Shown: one piece after another, positions 8,007-17,074 of the stretch
Numbering within the stretch: position 1 is the first letter of the stretch
How the letters are laid out: every line of letters begins with the position of its first letter
Source: Streptomyces ossamyceticus
Lineage (GTDB): Bacteria > Actinomycetota > Actinomycetes > Streptomycetales > Streptomycetaceae
NCBI RefSeq assembly: GCF_001418475.1
Contig: NZ_LIQX01000370.1
Location: 1 to 51,915, forward strand
Length of the DNA: 51,915 nucleotides
Reading direction: 5' to 3'
The notes under the pieces: generated by a model
Databases searched by the model: none
What the model was told of the DNA's origin: nothing
Seen by the model: the letters and a program-made list of their open reading frames with translations, nothing else
Translations under genes and position numbers: made by a program

Positions 8007-9326
8007 TTAGGCCCCGAGGACGCGGCGCAAGTAGTCGTTCTGGAAACGCCGTTCGGGGTCGAGCCGGTCGCGCAGCGCGGTGAACTCGCCGAAGCGGGGG
8101 TAGACCTTGGCGAAGTAGTCCGTGTCCCGTGTGTGCACCTTGCCCCAGTGCGGACGCCCCTCGTGCGCCGTGAAGATCCGCTCGGCGGCCGTGAAGTACG
8201 CCTGGTAGGGCGTGCCTCTGAACATGTGGACGGCGATGTAGGCGCTGTCGCGGCCGGAGGCGGTGGAGAGCGTGATGTCGTCGGCCGGCGCGGTGCGGAC
8301 CTCCACCGGGAAGCTGACGCGGAGGTTGGAGCGGTCGACCATCGCCTTGAGTTCACGCAGTGTGTCCACCAGGGCCTCACGCGGAACGGCGTATTCCATC
8401 TCCACGAAGCGCACTCGGCGCGGAGAGGTGAAGACCTTGTAGGGGACGTCGGTGTAGCTGCGCGCGGACAGGGCGCGGCTGGAGATCTGGGCGATCGTCG
8501 GGATGGTGGCGGGGACCGCCTGGCCGACCAGGTTGGCCACCTGGAAGACGCCGTTGGAGAGGAACTCGTCCTCGAACCAGCTGTTCAGCTGCGGGACGGG
8601 CTTCTCGGGGCCGGCGCTGCGGTTGTTGCGTTTGGTGTTGGTGTTGCCGGTGTGCGGGAACCAGTAGAACTCGAAGTGCTCGTTCTCGGCGTGCAGTTCG
8701 TCGAACTCGGCCAGCACCTTCTCGAACGGCATCGGCTCCTCGCGGGCCGTGAGCAGGAAGATCGGCTCCACGGCGAAGGTGATCGCGGTGACGATGCCGA
8801 GCGCGCCGATGCCGACGCGGGCGGCCGCGAAGACGTCGGCGTTCTCCGTGGCGGAACAGGTGAGGATCGAACCGTCCGCGGTGACCAGCTCAAGTCCCTT
8901 GATCTGGGCGGCGATCGAGGCCGACTCGCGGCCCGTGCCGTGGGTGCCGGTGCTGGTGGCCCCGGAGACCGTCTGCTCCATGATGTCGCCCATGTTCGTG
9001 AGCGACAGGCCCTCGCGCGCGAGCGCCACGTTGAGTCTCTTGAGCGGAGTGCCCGCGCCCACCGTGACGGTCATGGCGTCACGATCGATGTTGCGTATAC
9101 CCGTCAACAGTTGAGGGCGGATCAATACACCGTCGGTCGCGGCGACGGCCGTGAAGGAGTGCCCCGTGCCGACGGCCTTCACCCTGAGGTCGTCCTCGGA
9201 GGCCCGGCGCACCGCCGCGGCGAGTTCCTCGACGGTGGCAGGGGTGACCTCCCGTACGGGCCGGGCGGTCACGTTCCCCGCCCAGTTACGCCACGTGCCG
9301 CTCTTGCCGATCACTGTGGTGCTCAT
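8007..9326 (-). CDS. FAD-linked D-arabinono-1,4-lactone/alditol oxidase family protein
   Basis: 439 residues. The N-terminal half is a PCMH/VAO-type FAD domain (about 10-180): VGTGHSFTAVAATDG carries the His that in this family binds FAD covalently, and the later SGATSTGTHGTG stretch lines the cofactor. The C-terminal part is the ALO domain ending RFQNDYLRRVLG. Relatives oxidise sugar lactones or alditols with oxygen and release H2O2; the exact substrate cannot be told. The ATG at 9326 has GGGGAGGG upstream. The start lies 41 bases inside the MFS transporter gene, so the two are translationally coupled and may act on the same compound. Confidence 0.85.
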   Translation of the reverse strand: MSTTVIGKSGTWRNWAGNVTARPVREVTPATVEELAAAVRRASEDDLRVKAVGTGHSFTAVAATDGVLIRPQLLTGIRNIDRDAMTVTVGAGTPLKRLNVALAREGLSLTNMGDIMEQTVSGATSTGTHGTGRESASIAAQIKGLELVTADGSILTCSATENADVFAAARVGIGALGIVTAITFAVEPIFLLTAREEPMPFEKVLAEFDELHAENEHFEFYWFPHTGNTNTKRNNRSAGPEKPVPQLNSWFEDEFLSNGVFQVANLVGQAVPATIPTIAQISSRALSARSYTDVPYKVFTSPRRVRFVEMEYAVPREALVDTLRELKAMVDRSNLRVSFPVEVRTAPADDITLSTASGRDSAYIAVHMFRGTPYQAYFTAAERIFTAHEGRPHWGKVHTRDTDYFAKVYPRFGEFTALRDRLDPERRFQNDYLRRVLGA

Positions 9327-10527
9327 GGGGCCCTCCCCGCTCCGGTGCCGGCCTGCGCAGCCGGCGGTACCCAAGGAAACCGACCGCGACCGCGACGGCA
9401 CCGGACACCGCCGGAACCCCGTACCCGGCGTCCGCCCCGGCTGCGTCGATCACCCAGCCGGACACGGAGGAGCCGAGCGCGACGCCGACCGCGAGTCCGG
9501 TGCTCACCCAGGTCATGCCCTCGGTCAGTTGCGCGCGTGGTACGTGCTCTTCGATCAGGGACATCGTCGTGATCATCGTGGGTGCGATGGACAGCCCCGC
9601 GACGAAGAGCGCCACGGCCAGAAACGGCAAGTTTCCGACCAGTAGGAGGGGGATCATACTCACGGCCATGCCGCAGACGCCCAGCAGCCAGCGAAGCTCG
9701 GCCGCCCCGGAGAAACGCATCAGTCCGAACACGACGCCGGCGAGGCAGGACCCGGCCGCGTACACGGCCAGGACGACGCTCGCGGCGGCCTTGTGGCCCT
9801 GCTCCTCGGCGAAGGCCACGGTGACCACGTCGACGGCCCCGAAGATCGCCCCGGTGGCCGCGAACGTGGCCACCAGTACCTGCAGGCCGGGCGAGCGCAG
9901 CGCGGAACGGCCGCGCCCCTGCTGCTCGCGCGGGTGCGGTGCGGGCTCGGTGGCACGCTGGGAGGTCAGCCAGAACACACCGGCCGCGAGGAAGCAGGCG
10001 GCGAGCAGCGGCCCGGCCTCCGGGAACCACGCCGTCGACAGACCGATCGAGATGATCGGCCCGAAGATGAAGCAGACCTCGTCCACCACGGACTCGAACG
10101 AATAGGCGGTGTGCAGCCGCGGAGTGCCCCGGTACAGGGCCGCCCAGCGCGCCCGGGTCATCGCACCGAGGCTCGGCACACAGCCGATGCCGGCCGAGCA
10201 CACGTACAGCACCCAGTCCGGCCAGCCGAAGTGCGCGGCGCACAGCAGCCCCGCGGCCGCGGTCAGCGCCACGAGCGTCGCCGGGCGCAGCACCCGCCGC
10301 TGCCCGTACTGGTCCACCAGGCGGGAGATCTGCGGGCCGAGCACGGCGGCTGACAGCGCGATGGTCGCCGACAGGGCGCCGGCGAGGCCGTACCGCCCCG
10401 TGAGCTGCGAGATCATCGTGACCACGCCGATGCCCATCATCGACAGCGGCATACGGCCGATGAAGCCCGCGGCGGTGAAGCCCTTGGTGCCGGGCGCGGC
10501 GAACAGAGCGGTGTAGGGGCTGGGCAC
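9286..10527 (-). CDS. MFS transporter, 12 membrane segments
   Basis: 413 residues with about twelve hydrophobic helices and a short His-rich tail (HEHHSDRQERHVA). The conserved loop after helix 2 reads GPQISRLVDQYGQRRVLR, a variant of the MFS A-motif. It starts with GTG at 10527 (GGAG eight bases upstream) and opens with PSPYTALFAAPGTKGF. Substrate unknown; a drug or small-metabolite exporter is usual for this subgroup. It is the first gene of a two-gene unit with the oxidase and divergent from hemH. Confidence 0.85.
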   Translation of the reverse strand: MPSPYTALFAAPGTKGFTAAGFIGRMPLSMMGIGVVTMISQLTGRYGLAGALSATIALSAAVLGPQISRLVDQYGQRRVLRPATLVALTAAAGLLCAAHFGWPDWVLYVCSAGIGCVPSLGAMTRARWAALYRGTPRLHTAYSFESVVDEVCFIFGPIISIGLSTAWFPEAGPLLAACFLAAGVFWLTSQRATEPAPHPREQQGRGRSALRSPGLQVLVATFAATGAIFGAVDVVTVAFAEEQGHKAAASVVLAVYAAGSCLAGVVFGLMRFSGAAELRWLLGVCGMAVSMIPLLLVGNLPFLAVALFVAGLSIAPTMITTMSLIEEHVPRAQLTEGMTWVSTGLAVGVALGSSVSGWVIDAAGADAGYGVPAVSGAVAVAVGFLGYRRLRRPAPERGGPHEHHSDRQERHVA

Positions 10528-10688
10528 GGAGGGTCTCCGAAAGGTACGGGAAGCGGAGGGAGCCGTTCCCTGGCCGGTGCTGTAAGGCGTGAAGGCAGCC
10601 GATACAGCTTACGGGTCAGGCAAACCCAAGGCATCTCCGAAAACGGGCCGGGATCCCGCTCGTCGGTGCCGGGTGGCAGGATCGACCC

Positions 10689-11816
10689 ATGCCACACGCG
10701 CACGACGCCACCCCCTACGACGCCCTGCTCCTGCTCTCGTTCGGCGGCCCGGAGGGCCCGGACGACGTGATCCCCTTCCTGGAGAACGTGACGCGGGGGC
10801 GCGGCATCCCCAAGGAACGTCTCAAGGAAGTCGGCGAGCACTACTTCCGGTTCGGCGGGGTCAGCCCCATCAACGACCAGAACCGCGCTCTCCTCGACGC
10901 CCTCCGCAAGGACTTCGCCGAGCACGGCCTCGACCTGCCGATCTACTGGGGCAACCGCAACTGGGCGCCCTACCTCACCGACACCCTGCGCGAGATGATC
11001 GCCGACGGCCGCCGCCACATCCTGGTCCTCGCCACCAGCGCGTACGCCTCGTACTCGGGCTGCCGCCAGTACCGCGAGAACCTCGCCGACTCGCTCGCCG
11101 CCCTGGAGGCCGAGGGCCTGGAGCTGCCGAGGATCGACAAGATCCGGCACTACTTCAACCACCCGGGCTTCCTGGAGCCCATGATCGACGGGGTGATCGA
11201 GTCCCTCGCCGACCTCCCCGAGGACGTCCGCGACGGGGCGCACATCGCCTTCTGCACGCACTCCATCCCGAACGCGTCGGCGGACACCTCCGGCCCGGTC
11301 GAGGGGCACGGCGAGGGCGGCGCCTACGTCGAGGAGCACCTGGACGTCTCCCGGCTCATCGTGGAGGCCGTGCGCGAGCGGACCGGCGTGGAGCACCCCT
11401 GGCAGCTCGTCTACCAGTCCCGCTCGGGAGCCCCGCACATCCCGTGGCTGGAGCCCGACATCTGCGACCACCTGGAGGAGCTGAGCGGGTCCGGCGCCCC
11501 GGCCGTCGTGATGGCGCCCATCGGGTTCGTCTCGGACCACATGGAGGTGCTGTACGACCTCGACACCGAGGCCATGGCCAAGGGCGAGGAGCTGGGACTG
11601 CCGGTGCGCCGCTCGGCCACCGTCGGCGCCGACCCGCGGTTCGCCGCCGCGATCCGCGACCTGGTCCTGGAGCGCGCCGCCGTCGAGCGGGGCCAGGACG
11701 TGACGCCCTGCGCCCTCGGCGCGCTCGGCGCGAGCCACCAGCTCTGCCCGGTCGGCTGCTGCCCGGCCCGCGCCCCGAAGCCCGCCGCCGCGGGCGCCGA
11801 CAGCCCGTACGCGTGA
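10689..11816 (+). CDS. hemH: Ferrochelatase (coproporphyrin ferrochelatase type, CpfC)
   Basis: 375 residues. It inserts Fe(II) into the porphyrin; actinobacteria use coproporphyrin III. The core pattern is present: [21 protein letters not shown] at the start, [14 protein letters not shown], the metal-handling FCTHSIP at about 188-194 (His191), and the distal Glu in [13 protein letters not shown]. The Cys cluster LCPVGCC near the end, with further Cys residues such as Cys125, is what is seen in the [2Fe-2S]-containing actinobacterial enzymes. The ATG at 10689 is chosen at the first strand of the domain. The inositol monophosphatase gene follows after 8 bases. Confidence 0.93.
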   Translation: MPHAHDATPYDALLLLSFGGPEGPDDVIPFLENVTRGRGIPKERLKEVGEHYFRFGGVSPINDQNRALLDALRKDFAEHGLDLPIYWGNRNWAPYLTDTLREMIADGRRHILVLATSAYASYSGCRQYRENLADSLAALEAEGLELPRIDKIRHYFNHPGFLEPMIDGVIESLADLPEDVRDGAHIAFCTHSIPNASADTSGPVEGHGEGGAYVEEHLDVSRLIVEAVRERTGVEHPWQLVYQSRSGAPHIPWLEPDICDHLEELSGSGAPAVVMAPIGFVSDHMEVLYDLDTEAMAKGEELGLPVRRSATVGADPRFAAAIRDLVLERAAVERGQDVTPCALGALGASHQLCPVGCCPARAPKPAAAGADSPYA

Positions 11817-11824
11817 GGAGCACC

Positions 11825-12643
11825 GTGAACGACCAGCCGAACCACCCGGACGGGCTCAAGGCCGAACTGCTGGAGATCGCCCTGGAGGCGGCCCACCGCG
11901 CGGGCGCCTTCCTGCACGACGGCCGGCCCGAGGACCTCGGGGTGGCCGCCACCAAGTCCAGCGCGGTCGACGTCGTCACCGAGATGGACATCGCCTCCGA
12001 GAAGCTGATCACCGGCCTGCTGGCCGAGCGCAGGCCGCACGACGGCGTGCTCGGCGAGGAGGGCGCCAGCGTCGAGGGCACCAGCGGAGTCCAGTGGGTG
12101 ATCGACCCCGTCGACGGCACCGTCAACTACCTGTACGGCCTGCCGAGCTGGGCCGTGTCCATAGCGGCCCGCGTGGACGGCGAGACCGTGGTCGGTGTGG
12201 TCCACGCCCCCGTGCGCGGCGAGACCTACCGCGCGGTCCTCGGCGAGGGCGCGTACGTGAACGACCGCCCCGCGCGCGTGCGGCCCGCCCCCGCCCCGGC
12301 GCTGGCCCTGGTCGGCACGGGCTTCGGCTACCGCGCCGAGCGCCGGGCCAGGCAGGCCGACGTGCTGCGCGAGCTGATCCCCGAGGTCCGCGACATCCGC
12401 CGCGGCGGTTCGGCCGCGATCGACCTGTGCGACGTCGCCGTGGGCCGCCTGGACGCGTACTACGAGCGCGGCCTGAACGCCTGGGACTACGCGGCGGGCG
12501 ACCTCATCGCCCGGGAGGCGGGCGCCCTGACCGGTGGCCGCCCCGGACAGCCCCTGTCACCCGACCTGACCATCGCCGCCCCACCCGGTCTCTTCGAGGC
12601 CCTCCAGACCCGCCTGGAGGAACTCGGCGCCTGGCACGACTGA
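11825..12643 (+). CDS. Inositol monophosphatase family protein
   Basis: 272 residues. The Mg-dependent phosphatase signatures are intact: GEEGAS near residue 79 (metal Glu), WVIDPVDGTVNYLYG at about 91-105 (two metal Asp residues) and WDYAAGDLIAREAGG near the C-terminus (third Asp). It hydrolyses inositol-1-phosphate or a related sugar phosphate in the cytoplasm. The GTG at 11825 follows GAGGAG by four bases and lies 8 bases after the hemH stop, so both are one operon. A strong terminator follows. Confidence 0.88.
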   Translation: MNDQPNHPDGLKAELLEIALEAAHRAGAFLHDGRPEDLGVAATKSSAVDVVTEMDIASEKLITGLLAERRPHDGVLGEEGASVEGTSGVQWVIDPVDGTVNYLYGLPSWAVSIAARVDGETVVGVVHAPVRGETYRAVLGEGAYVNDRPARVRPAPAPALALVGTGFGYRAERRARQADVLRELIPEVRDIRRGGSAAIDLCDVAVGRLDAYYERGLNAWDYAAGDLIAREAGALTGGRPGQPLSPDLTIAAPPGLFEALQTRLEELGAWHD

Positions 12644-12689
12644 GCGGGCCGGCGGCGGAACCCGCGCGAAAGCACCACGCACACGAAAG

Positions 12690-12724
12690 AGCGGGACCCC
12701 AGGCCGGCTGCCTGGGGTCCCGCT
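12690..12724. terminator. Bidirectional terminator, 15-bp perfect stem
   Basis: AGCGGGACCCCAGGC at 12690-12704 pairs exactly with 12710-12724 around the 5-base loop CGGCT. It sits between convergent genes (inositol monophosphatase and the small acidic protein), so it can end both transcripts. Confidence 0.85.
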
Positions 12725-12744
12725 GTCGTTCGCGTGGGTCAGGA

Positions 12745-12918
12745 TCAGACGCTGAACGCGCCGACCTCCACACCGTGGTCGGCGGCGAGGCGGTGCAGGT
12801 CGTCGAGCTCGGCCTGCTCCACTTCGACGAGGAAGTCGTCGCCCTCGTCACGAGCCCTGGTCAGGTCGGACTCGGTCGCCCTTATGCGCTGCAGAAGTCC
12901 TGCGGTGAATGCGTCCAT
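12745..12918 (-). CDS. Small acidic helical protein of unknown function, 57 residues
   Basis: The sequence starts MDAFTAGLLQRIRATESDL and is rich in Asp/Glu and Arg with heptad-like spacing of Leu, predicting one long amphipathic or coiled-coil helix. The ATG at 12918 has a GAGGGGG site upstream; a longer frame exists but has no ribosome site. It lies opposite to cutR and is conserved at this place in Streptomyces as far as I remember (next to cutRS). No function is known to me. Confidence 0.65.
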   Translation of the reverse strand: MDAFTAGLLQRIRATESDLTRARDEGDDFLVEVEQAELDDLHRLAADHGVEVGAFSV

Positions 12919-13322
12919 GCTGCGCCCCCTCGTCCTGGTCGTGGGTCGATGGCACGGGGGTGTGCCGGTTCGGAAGGGACGATCACGCTTCTTGTGGATG
13001 CCCAGCGCCACCCGTGCCGGGCGGCGTCGGTGCCGGACACCCACGCCCGCTCTGCGGAAAGCGGATCGCCGTGTACCGCATGGTGGTGCGGCACAAGCAG
13101 AGCGTGATCGCGGGGTGTAAAGCCTGTCCTCCCCTCGCCGTCTCCGAGGGAAACCTCAACCGGACGAAAAAATCCCGCATTCCCGGTCGGCTCCGGGCAG
13201 GAGATCGCCTTACCGCCGACTTACGGCCGAAAAAGGCAGGATGGAGGTCACACACCCACGAACACCCTGCCCGTGTGCGCCTTCGGCGCGCTACGCGGGT
13301 GGACACAGGAAGGACAAGCGAC
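12919..13322. promoter_or_regulatory. Divergent region upstream of cutR
   Basis: 404 bases between the small acidic protein gene (minus) and cutR (plus). The least GC-rich part is around 13140-13245, with CGGACGAAAAAATCCCG and CCGAAAAAGGCAGG. I see no gene and no confident operator. Confidence 0.35.
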
Positions 13323-13976
13323 GTGCGCGTACTCGTCGTCGAGGACGAGCAGCTGCTCGCCGATGCGGTGGCCACCGGACTGCGCCGGGAGGCCATGGCC
13401 GTCGACGTCGTGTACGACGGTGCGGCCGCCCTGGAGCGCATCGGCGTCAACGACTACGACGTGGTCGTCCTCGACCGCGACCTCCCCCTCGTCCACGGCG
13501 ACGACGTCTGCCGCAAGCTCGTCGAGCTGGGCCTGCCCACGCGCGTGCTGATGCTCACCGCGTCCGGGGACGTCAGCGACCGCGTCGAGGGCCTGGAGAT
13601 CGGCGCCGACGACTATCTGCCCAAGCCGTTCGCCTTCAGTGAGCTCATCGCGCGCGTGCGGGCACTCGGCCGGCGGACGAGCGTGCCCCTGCCGCCGGTC
13701 CTGGAGCGTGCCGGGATCAAGCTCGACCCCAACCGTCGCGAGGTCTTCCGTGACGGCAAGGAGGTCCAGCTCGCGCCCAAGGAGTTCGCCGTCCTGGAGG
13801 TGCTGATGCGCAGCGAGGGCGCCGTCGTCTCCGCGGAGCAGCTCCTGGAGAAGGCCTGGGACGAGAACACCGACCCGTTCACCAACGTCGTCCGGGTCAC
13901 CGTCATGACGCTGCGCCGCAAGCTCGGCGAGCCACCGGTGATCGTCACCGTGCCCGGCTCGGGCTACCGGATCTGA
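13323..13976 (+). CDS. cutR: Response regulator CutR (OmpR/PhoB family)
   Basis: 217 residues. Receiver domain 1-115 with the acidic pocket Glu7/Asp8, phospho-acceptor Asp51 (VVVLDRDLP), Thr79 and Lys101 (YLPKPF). The winged-helix DNA-binding domain (about 125-217) ends in the typical RRKLGEPPVIVTVPGSGYRI. GTG start at 13323. It is followed after 5 bases by the cutS kinase gene. CutRS of S. lividans was first linked to copper/melanin genes and later to secretion or extracellular redox stress; the exact regulon in this strain is not visible. Confidence 0.93.
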   Translation: MRVLVVEDEQLLADAVATGLRREAMAVDVVYDGAAALERIGVNDYDVVVLDRDLPLVHGDDVCRKLVELGLPTRVLMLTASGDVSDRVEGLEIGADDYLPKPFAFSELIARVRALGRRTSVPLPPVLERAGIKLDPNRREVFRDGKEVQLAPKEFAVLEVLMRSEGAVVSAEQLLEKAWDENTDPFTNVVRVTVMTLRRKLGEPPVIVTVPGSGYRI

Positions 13977-13981
13977 TCGCC

Positions 13982-15241
13982 ATGGCCACGACCCCGGCAC
14001 CCCCCGCAGCTCCCCCCAAGCCCACCTGGGACCCCCAGCGGCCGCAGGTCCCGTTCCCGTGGCTGCGCCCGACCATCCGCATACGGCTCACGCTGCTGTA
14101 CGGCGGCATGTTCCTGATCGCCGGCATCCTGCTGCTGTCGATCATCTACCTGCTGGCCGCGCAGGCGATCAACACCGGCAACCAGCCGCTGTTCAAGATC
14201 GTCGGCGGCGATCGCATCAGCGTCTCCAGCGAGCAGTGCCCCGCCGTCGACGCCGACTCGTCGGTCAACGTCCCGCTCACCGACTTCAACGCGGCGATCG
14301 CCAACTGCATCGACGACCAGCGCCGGGCCGCCCTGGACGCCCTGCTCAGCCGCTCGCTGCTGGCCCTGCTGGGGCTCGCCGTGATCGCGTTCGCCTTCGG
14401 CTACGCGATGGCGGGCCGGGTGCTCGCGCCGCTCGGCCGCATCACGCGCACCGCGCGCGCCGTGGCTGGGTCGGACCTCTCCCGCCGTATCGAGCTGGAC
14501 GGTCCGGACGACGAGCTGAAGGAGCTGGCGGACACCTTCGACGACATGCTGGAGCGGCTCCAACGGGCCTTCACGGCCCAGCAGCGCTTCGTCGGTAACG
14601 CCTCGCACGAGCTGCGCACCCCCCTGGCGATCAACCGCACGCTGCTGGAGGTGCACCTCTCCGATCCGAACGCGCCCGCGGAGCTGCAACAGCTGGGCAA
14701 GACCCTGCTGGCCACCAACGAGCGCAGCGAGCAGCTCGTCGAGGGGCTGCTGCTGCTCGCCCGCAGCGACAACCAGATCGTCGAGCGCAAGCCCGTGGAC
14801 CTCGCCGAGGTCGCTTCCCAGGCCGTCGACCAGGTGCACGCCGAGGCGGACGCCAAGAAGGTGGAGATCCGCGGCGAGCGGGCCCCCGCGGTCGTCCAGG
14901 GCAACGGCGTCCTCCTGGAGCGGATCGCGCTGAACCTCGTCCAGAACGCCGTCCGGTACAACGTGCCGGGGCCGGGCGGCTGGGTCGAGGTGACGACGGA
15001 GCTCCAGCAGGGCCAGGCGGTCCTCGTGGTCACGAACACCGGCCCCGTGGTGCCGGCCTACGAGATCGACAACATCTTCGAACCGTTCCGGCGGCTGCGG
15101 ACGGAGCGTACGGGCAGCGACAAGGGCGTGGGCCTCGGCCTGTCGATCGTCCGGTCCGTGGCCCGCGCGCACGGCGGTCACATCGCCGCCCAGCCACGTG
15201 AGGGGGGCGGGCTGGTGATGCGCGTGACCCTGCCCGTCTGA
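13982..15241 (+). CDS. cutS: Sensor histidine kinase CutS
   Basis: 419 residues. A first membrane helix at about 35-60, an extracellular loop at about 61-124, a second helix at about 125-150, a HAMP linker, the H-box ASHELRTPL with His209, and an HATPase domain with N-box (LNLVQNAVRYN) and G-boxes (GLGLSIV near the C-terminus). The extracellular loop has exactly two cysteines, Cys86 and Cys109, which could form a redox-responsive disulfide. It phosphorylates CutR. The ATG at 13982 is 5 bases after the cutR stop. Confidence 0.92.
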   Translation: MATTPAPPAAPPKPTWDPQRPQVPFPWLRPTIRIRLTLLYGGMFLIAGILLLSIIYLLAAQAINTGNQPLFKIVGGDRISVSSEQCPAVDADSSVNVPLTDFNAAIANCIDDQRRAALDALLSRSLLALLGLAVIAFAFGYAMAGRVLAPLGRITRTARAVAGSDLSRRIELDGPDDELKELADTFDDMLERLQRAFTAQQRFVGNASHELRTPLAINRTLLEVHLSDPNAPAELQQLGKTLLATNERSEQLVEGLLLLARSDNQIVERKPVDLAEVASQAVDQVHAEADAKKVEIRGERAPAVVQGNGVLLERIALNLVQNAVRYNVPGPGGWVEVTTELQQGQAVLVVTNTGPVVPAYEIDNIFEPFRRLRTERTGSDKGVGLGLSIVRSVARAHGGHIAAQPREGGGLVMRVTLPV

Positions 15242-15302
15242 GAAAATGTGCCGGCTTCCGGGACATGTTCGCTTCACGCGGAATTTCCCGGAGCTCCCAT
15301 GA

Positions 15303-15316
15303 GTTCTGATCAGAAC
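15303..15316. repeat. Perfect 14-bp palindrome GTTCTGATCAGAAC
   Basis: Self-complementary over all 14 bases; first of two phased palindromes between cutS and the DUF4193 gene. Candidate operator. Confidence 0.5.
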
Positions 15317-15334
15317 AGTCGCGCGCGACCAATG

Positions 15335-15348
15335 TGTGATCGATCACA
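15335..15348. repeat. Perfect 14-bp palindrome TGTGATCGATCACA
   Basis: Self-complementary over all 14 bases. The half-sites TGTGA/TCACA match Crp-type half-sites, but the spacer is 4 and not 6 bases, so a Crp site is not claimed. Confidence 0.5.
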
Positions 15349-15653
15349 TGGGCGATTATTCAGCCATCTACTGAGCGTGATCATGAGCTGGCCGGAACGC
15401 CGGGAACATCCGGGTTTTCGGGGGTTGAGATCACGGGAAGTACATGCTGAGGCGCCTTTGAAAGCAGCCTGAGGACCGTGTACGGTCCGGTTCGCCATCC
15501 AAGCCGATCACTCTTGAGGGGTCCGGTTGGGTGTCGATTGAGTAACAGACCTTGATGTGAGGCAAAATCTCCGCCTCAGGTCGGGCACAAGTCCGGCCTC
15601 TCACGCGTTACGTGCGCTGGAGACACCGCAGACACCCAGAGGGGGAGAGCGAC

Positions 15654-15950
15654 ATGGCAACGGATTACGACACCCCACGCAAGACCGACGACGACGTCGA
15701 TTCGGACAGCCTGGAAGAACTCAAGGCGCGCCGGAACGACAAGTCGACCTCCTCGGTGGACGTCGACGAGTTCGAGGCCGCAGAGGGCCTGGAACTGCCG
15801 GGCGCCGACCTCTCGAACGAGGAACTGGCCGTCCGCGTCCTGCCCAAGCAGCAGGACGAGTTCACCTGCATGAGCTGCTTCCTGGTGCATCACCGCAGCC
15901 AGCTGGCCCGCGAGAAGAACGGTCAGCCGATCTGCCGCGACTGCGACTGA
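15654..15950 (+). CDS. DUF4193 zinc-ribbon-like protein
   Basis: 98 residues, very acidic N-terminal half (DDDVDSDSLEELKARRND) and a C-terminal four-cysteine motif: CMSC near residue 75 and CRDC at 94-97, a zinc ribbon. DUF4193 is universal in actinobacteria and resembles a small transcription-associated factor; its function is unknown to me. The ATG at 15654 follows a GGGGGAGAG site. The EcsC-like gene starts 13 bases after its stop, so both are likely in one operon. Confidence 0.88.
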   Translation: MATDYDTPRKTDDDVDSDSLEELKARRNDKSTSSVDVDEFEAAEGLELPGADLSNEELAVRVLPKQQDEFTCMSCFLVHHRSQLAREKNGQPICRDCD

Positions 15951-15963
15951 GGCAGGGTCGGCC

Positions 15964-16914
15964 GTGACTGGCTCGACCCCTCCTTGGAAGCGCCGCTTCC
16001 GCAAGGGGGCGGACCATGGGCCGTACAGCGGCCCTGACGGCGTGCGTGATGACGAGCGGGGCTCCTCCGATCCCGGAGAGGCCTCGCTCGAACGTACGTC
16101 GGACACGGCGTCGGGGGGCGCCACGGATGAGCAGGGGAGCCTGCCCGTACCGGTGGACACTCCGGCGCCGGTCGCCGGAAGGCACGCGGCGGCCGTCCGG
16201 GCGGGCGTCAGACAGGGCCTGAGCGTCGGGGCCCGCAAGAGCGGTGACCGGGCGCGGGCAGGGCTCGCGTACCTCACCGACCGGATCATCGACATGGCCC
16301 CGAGGATCCCCGTACGGGACCTCGCGACCCTGCGTGCCCAGTTCCCGGGCCTCGGGCCCGAACAGCTCGCCGACAAGCTCGTGGCGGGCGCCGCGAACGC
16401 GTCCTCCACCGTGGGCGCCGGGGTCGGGGCCGCCGCCATGCTGCCCACACCGCCGGCCATGCCGGCGGAACTGGCCGCCGAGATCACCGGCGTCGCCGCG
16501 ATCGAGCTGAAACTCATCGCCGAACTGCACGAGGTGTACGGGACACGACCGCCCGGCAACCTCCGGCAGCGCAGCACTGCCTACCTCGACTCCTGGTCCG
16601 GGGAGCGCGGCATCGACGTGACCAGGCCCACGACGATCGACGCGGCGCTCGGCGGACAGCTGAAGCGGCAGCTGCGCCAGCAGATCATGAAGCGCATGGT
16701 GCGCAACCTGCCGAACCTCATGCCGTTCCTGGTCGGGGCCGCCGTCGGCGCCGTCATGAACCGCCGGGACACCAAGCACCTGGCCCAGCGCGTCCGCAAG
16801 GACCTGCGACGGACCCAGGTGCCCTGGGAGGCGCTGCCGGACCTCCCGGCGCTGGAGAAGCCGACGGACCCCGTGGCGGTGGCCGAGCTGCCGCAGAACC
16901 CCGACAAGGACTGA
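15964..16914 (+). CDS. EcsC-like hypothetical protein
   Basis: 316 residues. The first 75 residues are polar and disordered. The rest has a glycine/alanine-rich helical region (VGAGVGAAAMLPTPPAMP), a helix LAAEITGVAAIELKLIAELH, and a C-terminal PFLVGAAVGAVMNRRDT stretch followed by a basic helix. This order of features resembles the EcsC family (membrane-associated, unknown biochemical role), but the assignment is by pattern memory only. The GTG at 15964 lies 13 bases after the DUF4193 stop. If EcsC is wrong, it is a conserved hypothetical. Confidence 0.6.
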   Translation: MTGSTPPWKRRFRKGADHGPYSGPDGVRDDERGSSDPGEASLERTSDTASGGATDEQGSLPVPVDTPAPVAGRHAAAVRAGVRQGLSVGARKSGDRARAGLAYLTDRIIDMAPRIPVRDLATLRAQFPGLGPEQLADKLVAGAANASSTVGAGVGAAAMLPTPPAMPAELAAEITGVAAIELKLIAELHEVYGTRPPGNLRQRSTAYLDSWSGERGIDVTRPTTIDAALGGQLKRQLRQQIMKRMVRNLPNLMPFLVGAAVGAVMNRRDTKHLAQRVRKDLRRTQVPWEALPDLPALEKPTDPVAVAELPQNPDKD

Positions 16915-17074
16915 CCGGGACCCGGCCCGTCGAGACGTGGGTACCGCCGACCGCCGGAACAGGTCCGCGAACCCGTCAGCCCCCGGCGACTGTCGCCGAC
17001 CGTAAGAATCAGGCGAGAAAACAGCCGAGAGATCAGCCGAGAAATCGGCGGTGGCGGGGAAAGCGGCGCCGCGG

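Larger units (their letters stand above)
15242..15653. promoter_or_regulatory. Intergenic region with two 14-bp palindromes before the DUF4193 gene
   Basis: 412 bases without a gene. It contains GTTCTGATCAGAAC (15303-15316) and TGTGATCGATCACA (15335-15348), both perfect, with centres 32 bp apart (about three helical turns), and a hairpin GGACCG-TGTA-CGGTCC at 15473-15488. The stretch is less GC-rich than its surroundings. It is probably the control region of the DUF4193 gene. Confidence 0.5.

Noticed and set aside
7666..8010. Plus-strand open frame upstream of sepH
   Set aside because: No ribosome site, no recognisable domain, and it runs across the end of the oxidase gene on the other strand.
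15335..15348. Possible Crp binding site TGTGA-N4-TCACA
   Set aside because: Crp sites need a six-base spacer; this one has four. Kept only as an unassigned palindrome.
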